This document shows, piece after piece, positions 6,497-15,433 of a stretch of 28,857 nucleotides of DNA. The translations under genes and the position numbers were made by a program. The notes beneath the pieces were generated by a model. The model ran no database searches, was not told the origin of the DNA, and was given only the letters and a program-made list of their open reading frames with translations. Numbering within the stretch: the first letter of the stretch is position 1; the number at the start of each line of letters is the position of its first letter. This stretch comes from an uncultured Collinsella sp. (GTDB lineage: Bacteria; Actinomycetota; Coriobacteriia; Coriobacteriales; Coriobacteriaceae): positions 1 through 28,857 of the forward strand of contig UQXT01000012.1 in NCBI GenBank assembly GCA_900545075.1, written 5' to 3'.

Positions 6497-9367
6497 TCAC
6501 GCTCCTTGGGCGGCAAGTGCCGCGGTCAGGACGATGCCGGCAATCTTGGCCGCCTTGACGTCGTGTTTGTCGTAATCCTCCAGGGCCACCGAGATGGCGA
6601 CCGTGGGTGAATCGTAAGGTGCGAAGCCGACGAACATCGAGTTGACGTTGGTGCCGCCGGTCTCGGCCGATCCGGTCTTGCCGGCGACCTTGACGCCTGG
6701 GATCTGGGCATCGGTGCCGGTGCCGGACTGGACAACCGCGAGCATGGCCTGCTTGACCTGCTCGGCCGTGGTGGCGCTGACGGCCTGGCCGAGCGAGCGG
6801 GACTGCGTGGTCTTGACCACGGTTCCGTCGGGGGCGAGCACCTGGGCCACGAAGAACGGGTCCATGACCACGCCGCTGTTGGCGATGGCCGCCGCTATCA
6901 CGCAGTTTTGCATGACGGTGGTTTGCGGGCCGGGCGTGTGGTCCATGCCGACAGGCTGGCCGGCGCCGGCCCAGGCGGTCTCCCACTCGGTCATGAGCGA
7001 CGGGTCGGCCATGATGGAGGCCGCGGAGGTCAGGTCCTGGCCGAGCTTTTGGCCGTAGCCAAAGGCGTTGGCAAACTGCACGAGCGTGTTTGCGCCAACT
7101 TCGTTTGCCACCTGGCCAAAGACGACGTTGGAGGACACGGCAAAGGCCTGCTGCAGGCTGATGGTGCCGTAGCTCTCGTTGGCATCGTTGGTGACCGGTG
7201 CGTTGCCGATGTCCATGGAGCCGGGCGCCTGGTAGGTGCTGGTAAGGCTGGCGGTACCGGTCTCGAGTGCCGCGGAAAGCGTAACGACCTTAAACGTTGA
7301 GCCCGGCGTGTACAGCGCGTCCATGGCGCGATTGTACATGGAGCCGTCCTCGCCGCCGCCCGTCTGCAGCAGGGCATCGATGTTGGTGTTGTCGTAGGTG
7401 GGCGAGCTGGCACATGCGAGCACCGCGCCGGTACGCGGGTCGATGACCACTACAGCGCCCTTAAAGCCCTTGAGCGCCTGCTCAGCAGCCGTCTGGATAC
7501 GCGAGTCGATGGTGAGCTTGGCGGTGTTGCCCGGCTGGGTCTGGCCCGCGAGCGACGCGATGGCGTTGTTCCAGCTGGAGTAATCCTTAGAGCCGGTGAG
7601 CGTGTCGTTCATGACGCTCTCGATGGCGGTGGTGCCATACTGCTGGCTCACGTAGCCAACCACGTGCGCTGCTAGGTTACCGTTGGGGTAGGAGCGTACG
7701 TAGGTGCCGTCCTCCTGCTGCAGCGACTCGGCCAGCGTCACGCCGTCGGACGTGATGATGGAACCGCGCTGGATGTACTTGGAGCGGGCGATGGTGTGGT
7801 TGTTGGTCGGCATGTCCTGATAGTCCTTGGCCTTGATGACCTGGACATAGGTGAGGTTGCCGATAAGGATGGCGAACAGCGCCGTAAAGGCGAGCACCGC
7901 GCGGGTTAGACGGTTGGCAAGCGCAACGCGGCCGAGCACGCCGGATTCAGGCGTGTCGAGCAGGCGACGGCGCATGCGCGAGCCGACGGAATGGCTACCG
8001 CTGCCGTAGGAAGAAGAGGTGGCAAAGCGTGTGCCCGTCGGGGCAGCGGCCGATGCGACCTGATCATCGGTGATGGCGGCCATGGTGCCGGTGCCGGTAA
8101 GCTCTGCCTCGCGTCCGGTCGCCTCGTCACCGGCGCGTAGCAGGAGCGCGACGATGATAAAGCTTGCCAGCAGCGAGGAGCCGCCCTGGCTCATAAAGGG
8201 CAGGGTGACGCCGGTCAGCGGGATCAGGCGGGTGACGCCGCCCACGATCAAAAAGGCCTGGAAGCTGATGGCTGCCGTAAGACCGGTGGCGCTAAAGGCG
8301 GCGAGGTCGGATTTAGCGCGGGCAGCTGTGGTGAGGCCACGCACGGCAAAGAGCATAAACAGGATGAGCACGGCGCCGCCGCCCAAAAGACCCATCTCCT
8401 CGCCGATGGCCGAGAAGATAAAGTCGGACTCGACGACGGGGATGTTGTTGGCCATCCCGTTGCCGATGCCAACGCCGACCAGACCGCCGTCGGCAAGCGA
8501 GAAGAGCGACTGGACGATCTGGTAGCCCTGGCCCTGGGCGTCCTTAAACGGATCGACCCAAACCTGGAAACGCACCTGAACGTGCGACAGGAACTTGTAG
8601 GCGCCCACGGCTCCAACGGCTAAGAGCGCAAGGCCGATAACGACATACGAAAAGCGCCCCGTGGCAACGTAGAGCATCAGCAAGAAGATGGTATAGAACA
8701 GTACGGCAGAGCCCAGATCGCGTTCGAAGACGACGACGAGCAGGCACACGCCCCATACGGCAAACAGCGGCAGCAGCAGTCGCAGGCGAGGGATCTTAAA
8801 GCCCAGAATCTTGCGGTTGGAGATAGAGAGCAGCTCGCGGTTCTCGGCCAGGTACCCGGCCAGGAACAGCACGATAAAGACCTTGGCGAACTCGCCGGGC
8901 TGGATGGTAAAGCCCGCGATGCGAATCCACAGCTTGGAGCCCGAGATCGTGGTGCCGATAAAGATGGGCAGCATCAGCAGGATGATGCCGATAATGCCAA
9001 AGGTGTACTTGTAGCGCATGACCACGTCGAGGTTTTTGACCAGTGCGAGCGTTCCCACCATGAGCGCCACCGAGACAAACAGGATGATGAGCTGTGAGAT
9101 GGCGAGAGCGGGTGCGAGACGCGTCACGAACGTGATGCCGATGCCCGAAAGTATAAATACGATGGGTAGGATGGCGGGGTCGGCGCCGGGCGCCAAGATG
9201 CGCACGGCGATATGTGCCGCGGCGAAGGCGGCAAAGAGGCCGATCGGCACGGCGAGCGTCTCAAAGGAGATGGCGGCGCCCGCGGTGAGCACGTACATCG
9301 CATACAGCAGGATGACGGGGAACGCCGAGGCGATGAGCAAGAGCAGCTCGGTGTTGCGGCGACTCAT
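6497..9367 (-). CDS. Fused SEDS glycosyltransferase (RodA/FtsW) and class B PBP transpeptidase
   Basis: A single 956-residue protein joining the two enzymes that polymerise and cross-link peptidoglycan. Residues 1 to about 435 form a polytopic SEDS domain; the conserved extracellular loop is WVDPF (Asp272) followed by GYQIVQSLFS. A Ser/Thr/Gly-rich cytoplasmic linker (about 435-480) leads to one more membrane segment (about 485-508), then a PBP with intact SxxK (Ser690, Lys693), SxN (745-747) and KTG (897-899) motifs. In mycobacteria rodA and pbpA are adjacent separate genes, and the length here is about their sum. The start is ATG 9367, after GGGAG and 16 bases downstream of the pstP stop. 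The open frame extends upstream to 9493, but only as Pro/Arg-rich shadow of pstP. The reading frame across the junction is continuous. Confidence 0.95.
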   Translation of the reverse strand: MSRRNTELLLLIASAFPVILLYAMYVLTAGAAISFETLAVPIGLFAAFAAAHIAVRILAPGADPAILPIVFILSGIGITFVTRLAPALAISQLIILFVSVALMVGTLALVKNLDVVMRYKYTFGIIGIILLMLPIFIGTTISGSKLWIRIAGFTIQPGEFAKVFIVLFLAGYLAENRELLSISNRKILGFKIPRLRLLLPLFAVWGVCLLVVVFERDLGSAVLFYTIFLLMLYVATGRFSYVVIGLALLAVGAVGAYKFLSHVQVRFQVWVDPFKDAQGQGYQIVQSLFSLADGGLVGVGIGNGMANNIPVVESDFIFSAIGEEMGLLGGGAVLILFMLFAVRGLTTAARAKSDLAAFSATGLTAAISFQAFLIVGGVTRLIPLTGVTLPFMSQGGSSLLASFIIVALLLRAGDEATGREAELTGTGTMAAITDDQVASAAAPTGTRFATSSSYGSGSHSVGSRMRRRLLDTPESGVLGRVALANRLTRAVLAFTALFAILIGNLTYVQVIKAKDYQDMPTNNHTIARSKYIQRGSIITSDGVTLAESLQQEDGTYVRSYPNGNLAAHVVGYVSQQYGTTAIESVMNDTLTGSKDYSSWNNAIASLAGQTQPGNTAKLTIDSRIQTAAEQALKGFKGAVVVIDPRTGAVLACASSPTYDNTNIDALLQTGGGEDGSMYNRAMDALYTPGSTFKVVTLSAALETGTASLTSTYQAPGSMDIGNAPVTNDANESYGTISLQQAFAVSSNVVFGQVANEVGANTLVQFANAFGYGQKLGQDLTSAASIMADPSLMTEWETAWAGAGQPVGMDHTPGPQTTVMQNCVIAAAIANSGVVMDPFFVAQVLAPDGTVVKTTQSRSLGQAVSATTAEQVKQAMLAVVQSGTGTDAQIPGVKVAGKTGSAETGGTNVNSMFVGFAPYDSPTVAISVALEDYDKHDVKAAKIAGIVLTAALAAQGA

Positions 9368-9383
9368 AAGCGGCACTCCCTTT

Positions 9384-11183
9384 CTAGTTCTTTTCGGAGG
9401 CTTCGGCCTCGGCTGACTGTTCGGCGGTTTTCTCGGAATCTGACTCGGAGGTGGATTTCTGATCGGTGTTGTCGCGAATCGTTTGCGCGTCAATCACCTG
9501 ACGGGTCTGCTCCTCGTCGATCTGATGGCGGTACTTGGAGATGGTGTCCTGCGCATCGTCGATGCCCGTCTGCTGAATACCCGCCTTCAGGCGATTTTGC
9601 GTGTCTTCGGGCAGGTCGGACAGCTCGATGGTGGTCGTGCTCTCGAGCCAGTGCAGCTTAAGGCCGAGCGGCTTGCCGGGAATGCCCCGGTAGACCGCGA
9701 CGGTGTCCTTGTAGGTGCCCAGGTAGTACGAGCCGGTGATGCCCGTGTAGGCCCAGATGGCTGCCGCCAGCACAAAAGCGATGCCCAGGACGGCGGCAAT
9801 GGTGATGTTGCGGCGGCGGACGCGCTTTGCCTCGCGCATGACACCATCGTCGACCAGGTCAACGACAACCACGGTGACGTTATCGTGCCCGCCGGCGACC
9901 AGTGCCGCGTCAACAAGGTTGTCGACGCAAATCTGCGCGGTCGAGGACTGTGTGGCGATGTTTTCGATATCGCTATCGGGAATCATGCTCGACAGGCCGT
10001 CCGAGCACAGGATCAGACGGTCGCCTTCCTCGATATGCAGGGTAAAGTGGTCGGCATACATGGCGGGATCCGAGCCCAGCGCGCGGGTGATGACCGAGCG
10101 GTTCGGGTGGACGCGAGCCTCGTCTGCCGTAATCTCGCCGGCGTCCACGAGCTCCTCCACATAGGAGTGGTCGCGGGTCACGCGGATGAGCGTGCCCTCG
10201 TGGAGCAGATAGGCGCGCGAGTCGCCCACGTGGGCGATAGCGAGCATGTCGTTTTCGATATAGGCGCAGGTTGCCGTGCAGCCCATACCAGGCTTGCCAA
10301 GCCCGTTGAGCGCGGCCTCGATCACCGCGGCGTTTGCCGCTTCGACGGCTGCCGCCAGTCGTGCGGCGTCGGCTGCCTGCGGTGCTGTCTTGGCAATGGT
10401 TTCGACGGCGATGGAGGAGGCCACCTCGCCGGCGGCGTGGCCGCCCATGCCGTCGCACACGCAAAAGAGCGGCGATTGCACCAGATAGGAGTCTTCGTTA
10501 TGCGGGCGCACGCAGCCAACATCGGAGCGGGCGCCCCACATGAGCTGCGTGGTCGTGCCGGCATCATAGGTCGAGTCGGTCTCGATGCGCTCCTCGGTCA
10601 GGGGCTCAAAGCTCATGGTCGAGCCGGGGTCTTTGAGCTTGGCCTCAACGGCGGCAACGTCGATTTCGGCTGTGTCACCGGGAGAGACGGTGTCGGTCTC
10701 GGCGTTTGATTCGGAATCGCCGGTGTCCGGGGAGTCGGGCTCCTCGGACACGCGGGCGGTCGACTCGTCATCTTGCGGGCTGACGTCTATAGGCTCGGGC
10801 GCCGGCGTAGACGCGGGCGCAACCTCGGATGCCGGGGCTATGGGAAACGCCGGCGCGGCGGGCTCGGGTGCCGCAAACACCGCAGCGCTCTCGTTGATTG
10901 CCGCGGCGACGGGCTCTGCAAAGTGAGCCGGCGCCGGGGTTGCTTCGGGCGCTGTGGGCTGTTCCGCAGCATGTGCGCCGATGGGCGCCGCTACGGCATC
11001 CTCTTCGTCCTCGTTATCGGCGAGATCCGAAATATCATGCGTTACATGCGAAAGAGGCAGGGAGAACACGGTGTCCTCGGGTTCCACGGGTGCGGAGTCC
11101 GCCGGAGCGGCGTGGGCCGGCGCAGCTGTGGCGGCGGCCGGTGCCTCGGTCATAGTCGCGGACTTGTTCTCCTCGTCGATCAT
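9384..11183 (-). CDS. pstP: PP2C-type Ser/Thr phosphatase (PstP-like) with long N-terminal extension
   Basis: Mn/Mg-dependent protein phosphatase that reverses the kinases of this cluster. The product is 599 residues. The PP2C domain spans about 215-455 with the metal-binding motifs intact: HNEDS, CDGMGGHAAGE (Asp244), SDGLSSM and GGHDNVTVV. One membrane segment lies at about 460-483, and a C-terminal extracytoplasmic tail of ~115 residues ends in an acidic Ser/Glu stretch. The first ~210 residues are an Ala/Pro/Glu-rich, probably disordered extension; in mycobacterial PstP the catalytic domain begins at the N-terminus. The start ATG 11183 overlaps the fhaB stop as ATGA, which supports it and implies translational coupling. 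A shorter protein starting near residue 200 cannot be excluded. Confidence 0.95.
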   Translation of the reverse strand: MIDEENKSATMTEAPAAATAAPAHAAPADSAPVEPEDTVFSLPLSHVTHDISDLADNEDEEDAVAAPIGAHAAEQPTAPEATPAPAHFAEPVAAAINESAAVFAAPEPAAPAFPIAPASEVAPASTPAPEPIDVSPQDDESTARVSEEPDSPDTGDSESNAETDTVSPGDTAEIDVAAVEAKLKDPGSTMSFEPLTEERIETDSTYDAGTTTQLMWGARSDVGCVRPHNEDSYLVQSPLFCVCDGMGGHAAGEVASSIAVETIAKTAPQAADAARLAAAVEAANAAVIEAALNGLGKPGMGCTATCAYIENDMLAIAHVGDSRAYLLHEGTLIRVTRDHSYVEELVDAGEITADEARVHPNRSVITRALGSDPAMYADHFTLHIEEGDRLILCSDGLSSMIPDSDIENIATQSSTAQICVDNLVDAALVAGGHDNVTVVVVDLVDDGVMREAKRVRRRNITIAAVLGIAFVLAAAIWAYTGITGSYYLGTYKDTVAVYRGIPGKPLGLKLHWLESTTTIELSDLPEDTQNRLKAGIQQTGIDDAQDTISKYRHQIDEEQTRQVIDAQTIRDNTDQKSTSESDSEKTAEQSAEAEASEKN

Positions 11184-11596
11184 CGACGGTTCACCTTCAT
11201 GACCACGTCGCCAATCTGGACTTCGTCGCCCTCGCGCAGCGTTGCGGGCTCCACCAGCTGGCGGCCGTTGACGAGCGTGCCGTTAAGCGAGTTGAGGTCC
11301 TCGATGATGAGCGCCGGGCCCTGCAGCGAAAAGCGCGCATGCGAGGCCGAGACGAATGGCTCGTTGATGCAGATGTCCGAAGATGGCGAGCGACCGACGA
11401 TGACGGGGCCGAGCATATCCACGTGGATGCCGCGGATGCCGCGCGGGCCCTTGTCCACATCGATCGTCCAGATAGCCGAGTCGCGGCGCTGTCCGCGCAC
11501 AAGCCCCACACCGGTCTTCATGACGGCGAACAGGAAGATATAGAGCAGGGCGACCAGGACGATGCGGCCTGCAAAAAGGACGATATCGATGTTCAT
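11180..11596 (-). CDS. fhaB: Membrane-anchored FHA protein (FhaB/FipA-like)
   Basis: Phosphothreonine-reading adaptor that in mycobacteria links the kinases to division proteins. The product is 138 residues, the usual size of FhaB. One N-terminal membrane segment (about 5-28) is followed by an FHA domain (about 60-136) with the phosphopeptide-binding elements VGRSPSSDI, SASHARF and NSLNGTLVNG. It starts six bases after the fhaA stop, with AGGGGA in the end of fhaA as the ribosome binding site, and its stop overlaps the pstP start by four bases. Confidence 0.94.
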   Translation of the reverse strand: MNIDIVLFAGRIVLVALLYIFLFAVMKTGVGLVRGQRRDSAIWTIDVDKGPRGIRGIHVDMLGPVIVGRSPSSDICINEPFVSASHARFSLQGPALIIEDLNSLNGTLVNGRQLVEPATLREGDEVQIGDVVMKVNRR

Positions 11597-11602
11597 AAGC
11601 GA

Positions 11603-12616
11603 CTATCCCCTAAATTCAAAGGTGCTCAGGCCAAACGTCAGCAGATCGCCGTTGCGCAGCGGGCAGCGCGTAATGCGGCGGTTGTTGACGAGTGTGCCGT
11701 TGGTGGAATTGAGGTCCTCGATCGACCAATCCGAGCCCGTAAAGGTGAGCTGGGCGTGGCGGCGCGACACGTTGGGGTCGCGCAGGGCAATGTCGGAAAC
11801 TGAGCGCTCGCGACCGATGGTCACCTGTGCGGAGGTGATGGCGTGGCTCTCACCGCTCACGACGTCGACGAGCTGGGCGAGCGGACGCTGCGGGGCGCGA
11901 GGGCTTGCCATGTTGGAGGCGATGCTGGCTGCGGCGCCAAGGCCAACGGCGGCGCCGGTCGCGGCGGCTCCGCCCATGCCGGCAAGCGCGTCGCGCGAGA
12001 CGGTCTGCGGCACCGGGATGGGTGCGGCGGCGGGGTCGGGGACGCTAGGCGCGAAGGGGTCTGCCACGGCAAGCGGGTCGGGAGCGGCGGCGCGAGGCGT
12101 CGGCTGCTGCTGGGGCATGGCGGCGGGGCGCTGCTGCTGCGGGGCAGCAAACTGCTGCTGGCCGGCGCGCGGGGCGCTGGCGGCACGGCTTGCCGCGGAG
12201 TTGTTCTGGCCCAGGCCGTTTTGATAGGCGCGCTCTTCTTCGTACAGGCGGCCGAGCGTGGGGGCATCGACGTTCTCGGCAAAGACCGAGAACTTGCCGG
12301 CGCGCAACTGCGGATCGATCATAAAGCGCACGAGGGGCTCGCCGACAAAGACATAGCGGCGCTTTTCGGCCTGCGCCTTCACGAACTCGCGGACCTCGCG
12401 CGAAAGCTCGGGGTAGAACGGGGCGAGCATGGGATCGTCGTCGGCGGCGATCAGGATGGTATAGAGTGCCGGCGCCGTGTTGACGCCATTGATCACCAGA
12501 GTCTGATCCTCCATGTCGCGAGCGGCCTGCTTGGCAAGCTTCTTAAAGGAGAACGGGGCACGGGTGGCACCGAAGATGCCGGCCACGTGGTCCTCGAAGA
12601 TGTTCAGGAAGTTCAC
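11603..12616 (-). CDS. fhaA: DUF3662-FHA protein (FhaA-like)
   Basis: Cytoplasmic phospho-reader; mycobacterial FhaA binds the pseudokinase domain of MviN and restrains peptidoglycan synthesis. The product is 337 residues. The N-terminal DUF3662 domain (about 1-115) starts MNFLNIFEDHVAGIFG and is followed by a low-complexity Gln/Pro/Ala linker (about 135-250). The C-terminal FHA domain (about 258-335) has VTIGRERSVSDI, VSRRHAQL and LNSTNGTLVN. Translation starts at GTG 12616, whose GTGA overlaps the stop of the upstream kinase; GGAGAG precedes it. It is co-transcribed with that kinase and fhaB. Confidence 0.94.
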   Translation of the reverse strand: MNFLNIFEDHVAGIFGATRAPFSFKKLAKQAARDMEDQTLVINGVNTAPALYTILIAADDDPMLAPFYPELSREVREFVKAQAEKRRYVFVGEPLVRFMIDPQLRAGKFSVFAENVDAPTLGRLYEEERAYQNGLGQNNSAASRAASAPRAGQQQFAAPQQQRPAAMPQQQPTPRAAAPDPLAVADPFAPSVPDPAAAPIPVPQTVSRDALAGMGGAAATGAAVGLGAAASIASNMASPRAPQRPLAQLVDVVSGESHAITSAQVTIGRERSVSDIALRDPNVSRRHAQLTFTGSDWSIEDLNSTNGTLVNNRRITRCPLRNGDLLTFGLSTFEFRG

Positions 12617-14466
12617 GAAAGATCACTCTCCGTATAGGTTCTTTGGTATCCGAGCAAATATAGGCATATCCCAACGATTATAGAGGATAGGGTTCCCGCA
12701 ACTGCCGCCTTGGCGGCGACCGCGGCTGCAAGGCTGGCAATTTCCATATGGTGTGCAAGACAGGATGCCGCTGCGCAGCCGATGCCGGTGACAGCGATGG
12801 CGGCGATGGCGGCAAGGTTTGAGCCCTGATCGGCACGCTTGGCATGGGCATTGAGCAGCGCAGATGACGCCGCGGCAGTTGTCGCGACCAGCGCAAAGGC
12901 AGCCCAAAGGAGCGGGTCTTCCAGCGCTGCGGCAACGTTGCCGAGCCCCAGCACGCCTCCGGCTGAAAGCGCGACCGTGGCCAGGCGGGCAAAAAGCGCG
13001 CCCATGCCCGTTGCCGCGGCGGCGCTTGCCGGGCCGAGCCAAAATGACGCGACGCCGGCGGCGACCCCAGCTGCCAGGAAGGTATTGCCGGTCAGACAGC
13101 CAAGCGCAAGCGCGCAGGTGAGTGCGGCGCTCGCGGCAGCCTCGGTGCGACCCCAGGCGATCCACCAACCGGACATGGCAGCGGCAAAGATCACCGCGAC
13201 GGGCAACATCGACAGGATGCCCTGCGCCTGCATGGTGGCGTTGGCCATGAGCACCAAAAAGCCCACAGCCGAGATGGCCGAGCCAATTTGGGGGGCCAGG
13301 CCAGCCGCCGCTCCGATCGCGATGGCCGCAATGACCAGGCCGGGAAGCGCCGCGACCCCGGCCGTTTGCATCAGCAAAAAGCTAAAGGTGCCGCACGTTA
13401 GCGCCGAGATAGCGTGCATGGTGTAGTCGCGCGCATGGCTCCAGCGCGTGCCCGCCCAGCCGAGCGCGGGGTCGACCTCGATGGCGTCGTCCTCGTAGTA
13501 CGACGGCTCGATATCGTCGAGCTCCTGCTCGTCATCCGAAAGCTCGCCAACCATTTGCTCCAGACTGCGACGGCCCTCGCGCACGCTGCCCAGACCGGCA
13601 AGGAGTTGGTCGCAAAATGCCTCGATGCTGTTGGGGCGGTCCTGCGGCATGGGGGAGAGCGCGCTCATGAGCGCGCTCTCGGCTCCCGGGGGAAAGTGTG
13701 GTATCAGCTCGCTGGGATAGGTGGCGCCGCCGATGATGCGGTCGAGCGAGTCGGCGGGCGTGGCCGCCATAAAGGGAGCGCTGCCGCACAAGCCCTCATA
13801 GATAACGCAGGCAAGGGCAAAGACATCGGCGCGTTCGTCGACCGTGCCGGTCTCGATATCGAGCTGCTCGGGCGGCATGTAGCCGATGGTGCCGCCGCGC
13901 GAGCCGCCAAAGCCACCGGCGGACGACAGCCGCGCCATGCCAAAGTCGGTGAGCTTTACATTGCCCGAGTGGTCGATGAGCACGTTGGCGGGCTTAATGT
14001 CCAGGTGGAGTACGCCATTGCTATGGGCGAAGGTGAGCGCCTGGCCCAGGGCATCGGCAATGGCCGCGGCCTCGTCAAAGGTGAGCGAGTGGCCGTCCAC
14101 GCGATGCAAAAACTCGGCCAGCGACATACCGTCGACATACTCCATGACCAGGTAGGCATAGGCGGTGTCATGCGTAAAGTCGATGACCTGCACGATATTG
14201 GGATGTTGAAGCATGGCGGCAGTGTGCGCCTCGCGCAGGACATCCATGATGTCGCTGGCGGGCATGCCGGCGCCGTTGATAAGGGGGATGCGCTTAATGG
14301 CGACGCGGCGGCGCAGGTGCGTGTCGCGGCAAATCTCGATGGAGCCAAAACCGCCGGTCGCAAGTGTCTCGAGCGGCTGGTACCGCTTAAGCAGCTCGCG
14401 AGAGCTGGTGCCCTCCAAAGGAACGTCCGGCGAGAACCGGGCGGTATGTTGCGAGAAAAGCGGCAT
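12613..14466 (-). CDS. Ser/Thr kinase with a polytopic membrane domain (kinase II)
   Basis: First gene of the signalling operon; 617 residues. The N-terminal Hanks-type kinase domain (about 28-290) has a Gly-rich loop (TGGFGS), Lys58, a catalytic loop HLDIKPAN with Asp156, and DFG with Asp174. The usual Arg before the catalytic Asp is Leu, making it a non-RD kinase. An acidic linker (about 300-345) is followed by roughly ten closely spaced Ala-rich hydrophobic segments to the C-terminus. This differs from PknA, which has one membrane segment. I start it at ATG 14466, seven bases after GAGGG; a TTG two codons upstream is less likely. The stop overlaps fhaA. Substrates are unknown; the neighbours suggest FhaA/FhaB and the wall machinery. 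Confidence 0.92.
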   Translation of the reverse strand: MPLFSQHTARFSPDVPLEGTSSRELLKRYQPLETLATGGFGSIEICRDTHLRRRVAIKRIPLINGAGMPASDIMDVLREAHTAAMLQHPNIVQVIDFTHDTAYAYLVMEYVDGMSLAEFLHRVDGHSLTFDEAAAIADALGQALTFAHSNGVLHLDIKPANVLIDHSGNVKLTDFGMARLSSAGGFGGSRGGTIGYMPPEQLDIETGTVDERADVFALACVIYEGLCGSAPFMAATPADSLDRIIGGATYPSELIPHFPPGAESALMSALSPMPQDRPNSIEAFCDQLLAGLGSVREGRRSLEQMVGELSDDEQELDDIEPSYYEDDAIEVDPALGWAGTRWSHARDYTMHAISALTCGTFSFLLMQTAGVAALPGLVIAAIAIGAAAGLAPQIGSAISAVGFLVLMANATMQAQGILSMLPVAVIFAAAMSGWWIAWGRTEAAASAALTCALALGCLTGNTFLAAGVAAGVASFWLGPASAAAATGMGALFARLATVALSAGGVLGLGNVAAALEDPLLWAAFALVATTAAASSALLNAHAKRADQGSNLAAIAAIAVTGIGCAAASCLAHHMEIASLAAAVAAKAAVAGTLSSIIVGICLYLLGYQRTYTESDLS

Positions 14467-14546
14467 GGCCAACCCTCGTGCGTTTAAAGTTCGTTTGCGA
14501 GCGGCGGGCGCAGGGCCGAGCCATTCGCGGTGGCATAGATGCTGCT

Positions 14547-14555
14547 AGTGTAGCA
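14547..14555 (-). promoter_or_regulatory. Extended -10 promoter of the kinase/fha/pstP operon
   Basis: On the minus strand, TGCTACACT lies about 80 bases before the kinase II start. The 11-mer TGCTACACTAG is identical to that upstream of tRNA-Arg (4161-4171). No -35 consensus is seen; the TG supports an extended -10. Confidence 0.5.
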
Positions 14556-14610
14556 CGCTCGGGCGGATGGCGAGGATAACGGGATGTGAGGCTGCCTGTC
14601 TGGCTTGGCC

Positions 14611-15318
14611 TTAGTGCTTCTTCTTGTTCTTCTTCTGCTTGCGCTTGGTCTCCTGGGGCTTGTCGCCCTGCTTGGCCTCGGCGGCGGCCTTCTCGGCCTT
14701 CATTTTCTTCTTCTTGGTCTCGATGCGGAGTTTTTTGTTGATGCGGGCCTTGAGGAAGGGACCGAACTGCTCGGCATCGCCACGGACGAAGGTGTCCTTG
14801 GGGATCGTCACGCCCTGGTCGGCGAACATGGCCACAAAGATGCGCTCGCCGTCGAGTACGTGGTCGAGCTTGTCAAACGGGAAGAACTGCGACTTGCCGC
14901 TCTTGCCCCAAACCATCAGGCCGTCCTCGTTGGCGGCGACGCGGCGATAGCGGCCACCCATGGACTCGTCGGCCTCGACGGCGTCGATAAAGTCGCGGGC
15001 GAGCGTGTGGTGCAGGTTCTTGCTCCACCAGGCCAAAAAGGCGCCGAACACGATCAGCACGACGCCGAACTTGATCCAGCTGCCGCCGGCCACCAGCATG
15101 CCGATGCCGATGAGCGCGGCAATCGCGGCGGCGACGTACAGGGAGCCACGGCGCCTGGGCGAGGCGACCAGGCGCGCAAAGTCGGTGACGAGGTCGTTTT
15201 CGTACTGGTACTCGTTGAGGTACAGGATGCCGTCATCGGCTGCGGCCTGCTCCTCGAGCGCGACCTCGACCTGGTCGGCTGCTTCGGAGGGAACGAGGTT
15301 ACTCTCTGCGTCTGCCAT
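14611..15318 (-). CDS. YcxB-like membrane protein
   Basis: A 235-residue protein of unknown function. Two membrane segments lie at about 60-78 and 81-97 (LYVAAAIAALIGIGMLVAGG and FGVVLIVFGAFLAWW). The C-terminal half (about 100-205) resembles the YcxB C-terminal domain: a Glu-Asp-Gly-Leu element, FPFDKLDHV, then ERIFVAMFADQGVTIPKDTF. The last 30 residues are almost all Lys, Glu, Ala and Gln, a highly basic tail that could contact nucleic acid or the membrane surface. AGGAG precedes the ATG. It is divergent from dnaX, with 115 bases between the two starts, and may share a control region with it. Confidence 0.75.
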   Translation of the reverse strand: MADAESNLVPSEAADQVEVALEEQAAADDGILYLNEYQYENDLVTDFARLVASPRRRGSLYVAAAIAALIGIGMLVAGGSWIKFGVVLIVFGAFLAWWSKNLHHTLARDFIDAVEADESMGGRYRRVAANEDGLMVWGKSGKSQFFPFDKLDHVLDGERIFVAMFADQGVTIPKDTFVRGDAEQFGPFLKARINKKLRIETKKKKMKAEKAAAEAKQGDKPQETKRKQKKNKKKH

Positions 15319-15433
15319 GCTCTTTGGACTCCTATCGCGGCGGGCTCGCCGTACGGGTTATTATGAATGCAGTATGCCGTGCGACCGCATGGCCGTCGCG
15401 GCAACAAGTCTCAGTATACCCGGGGGAGCACCC

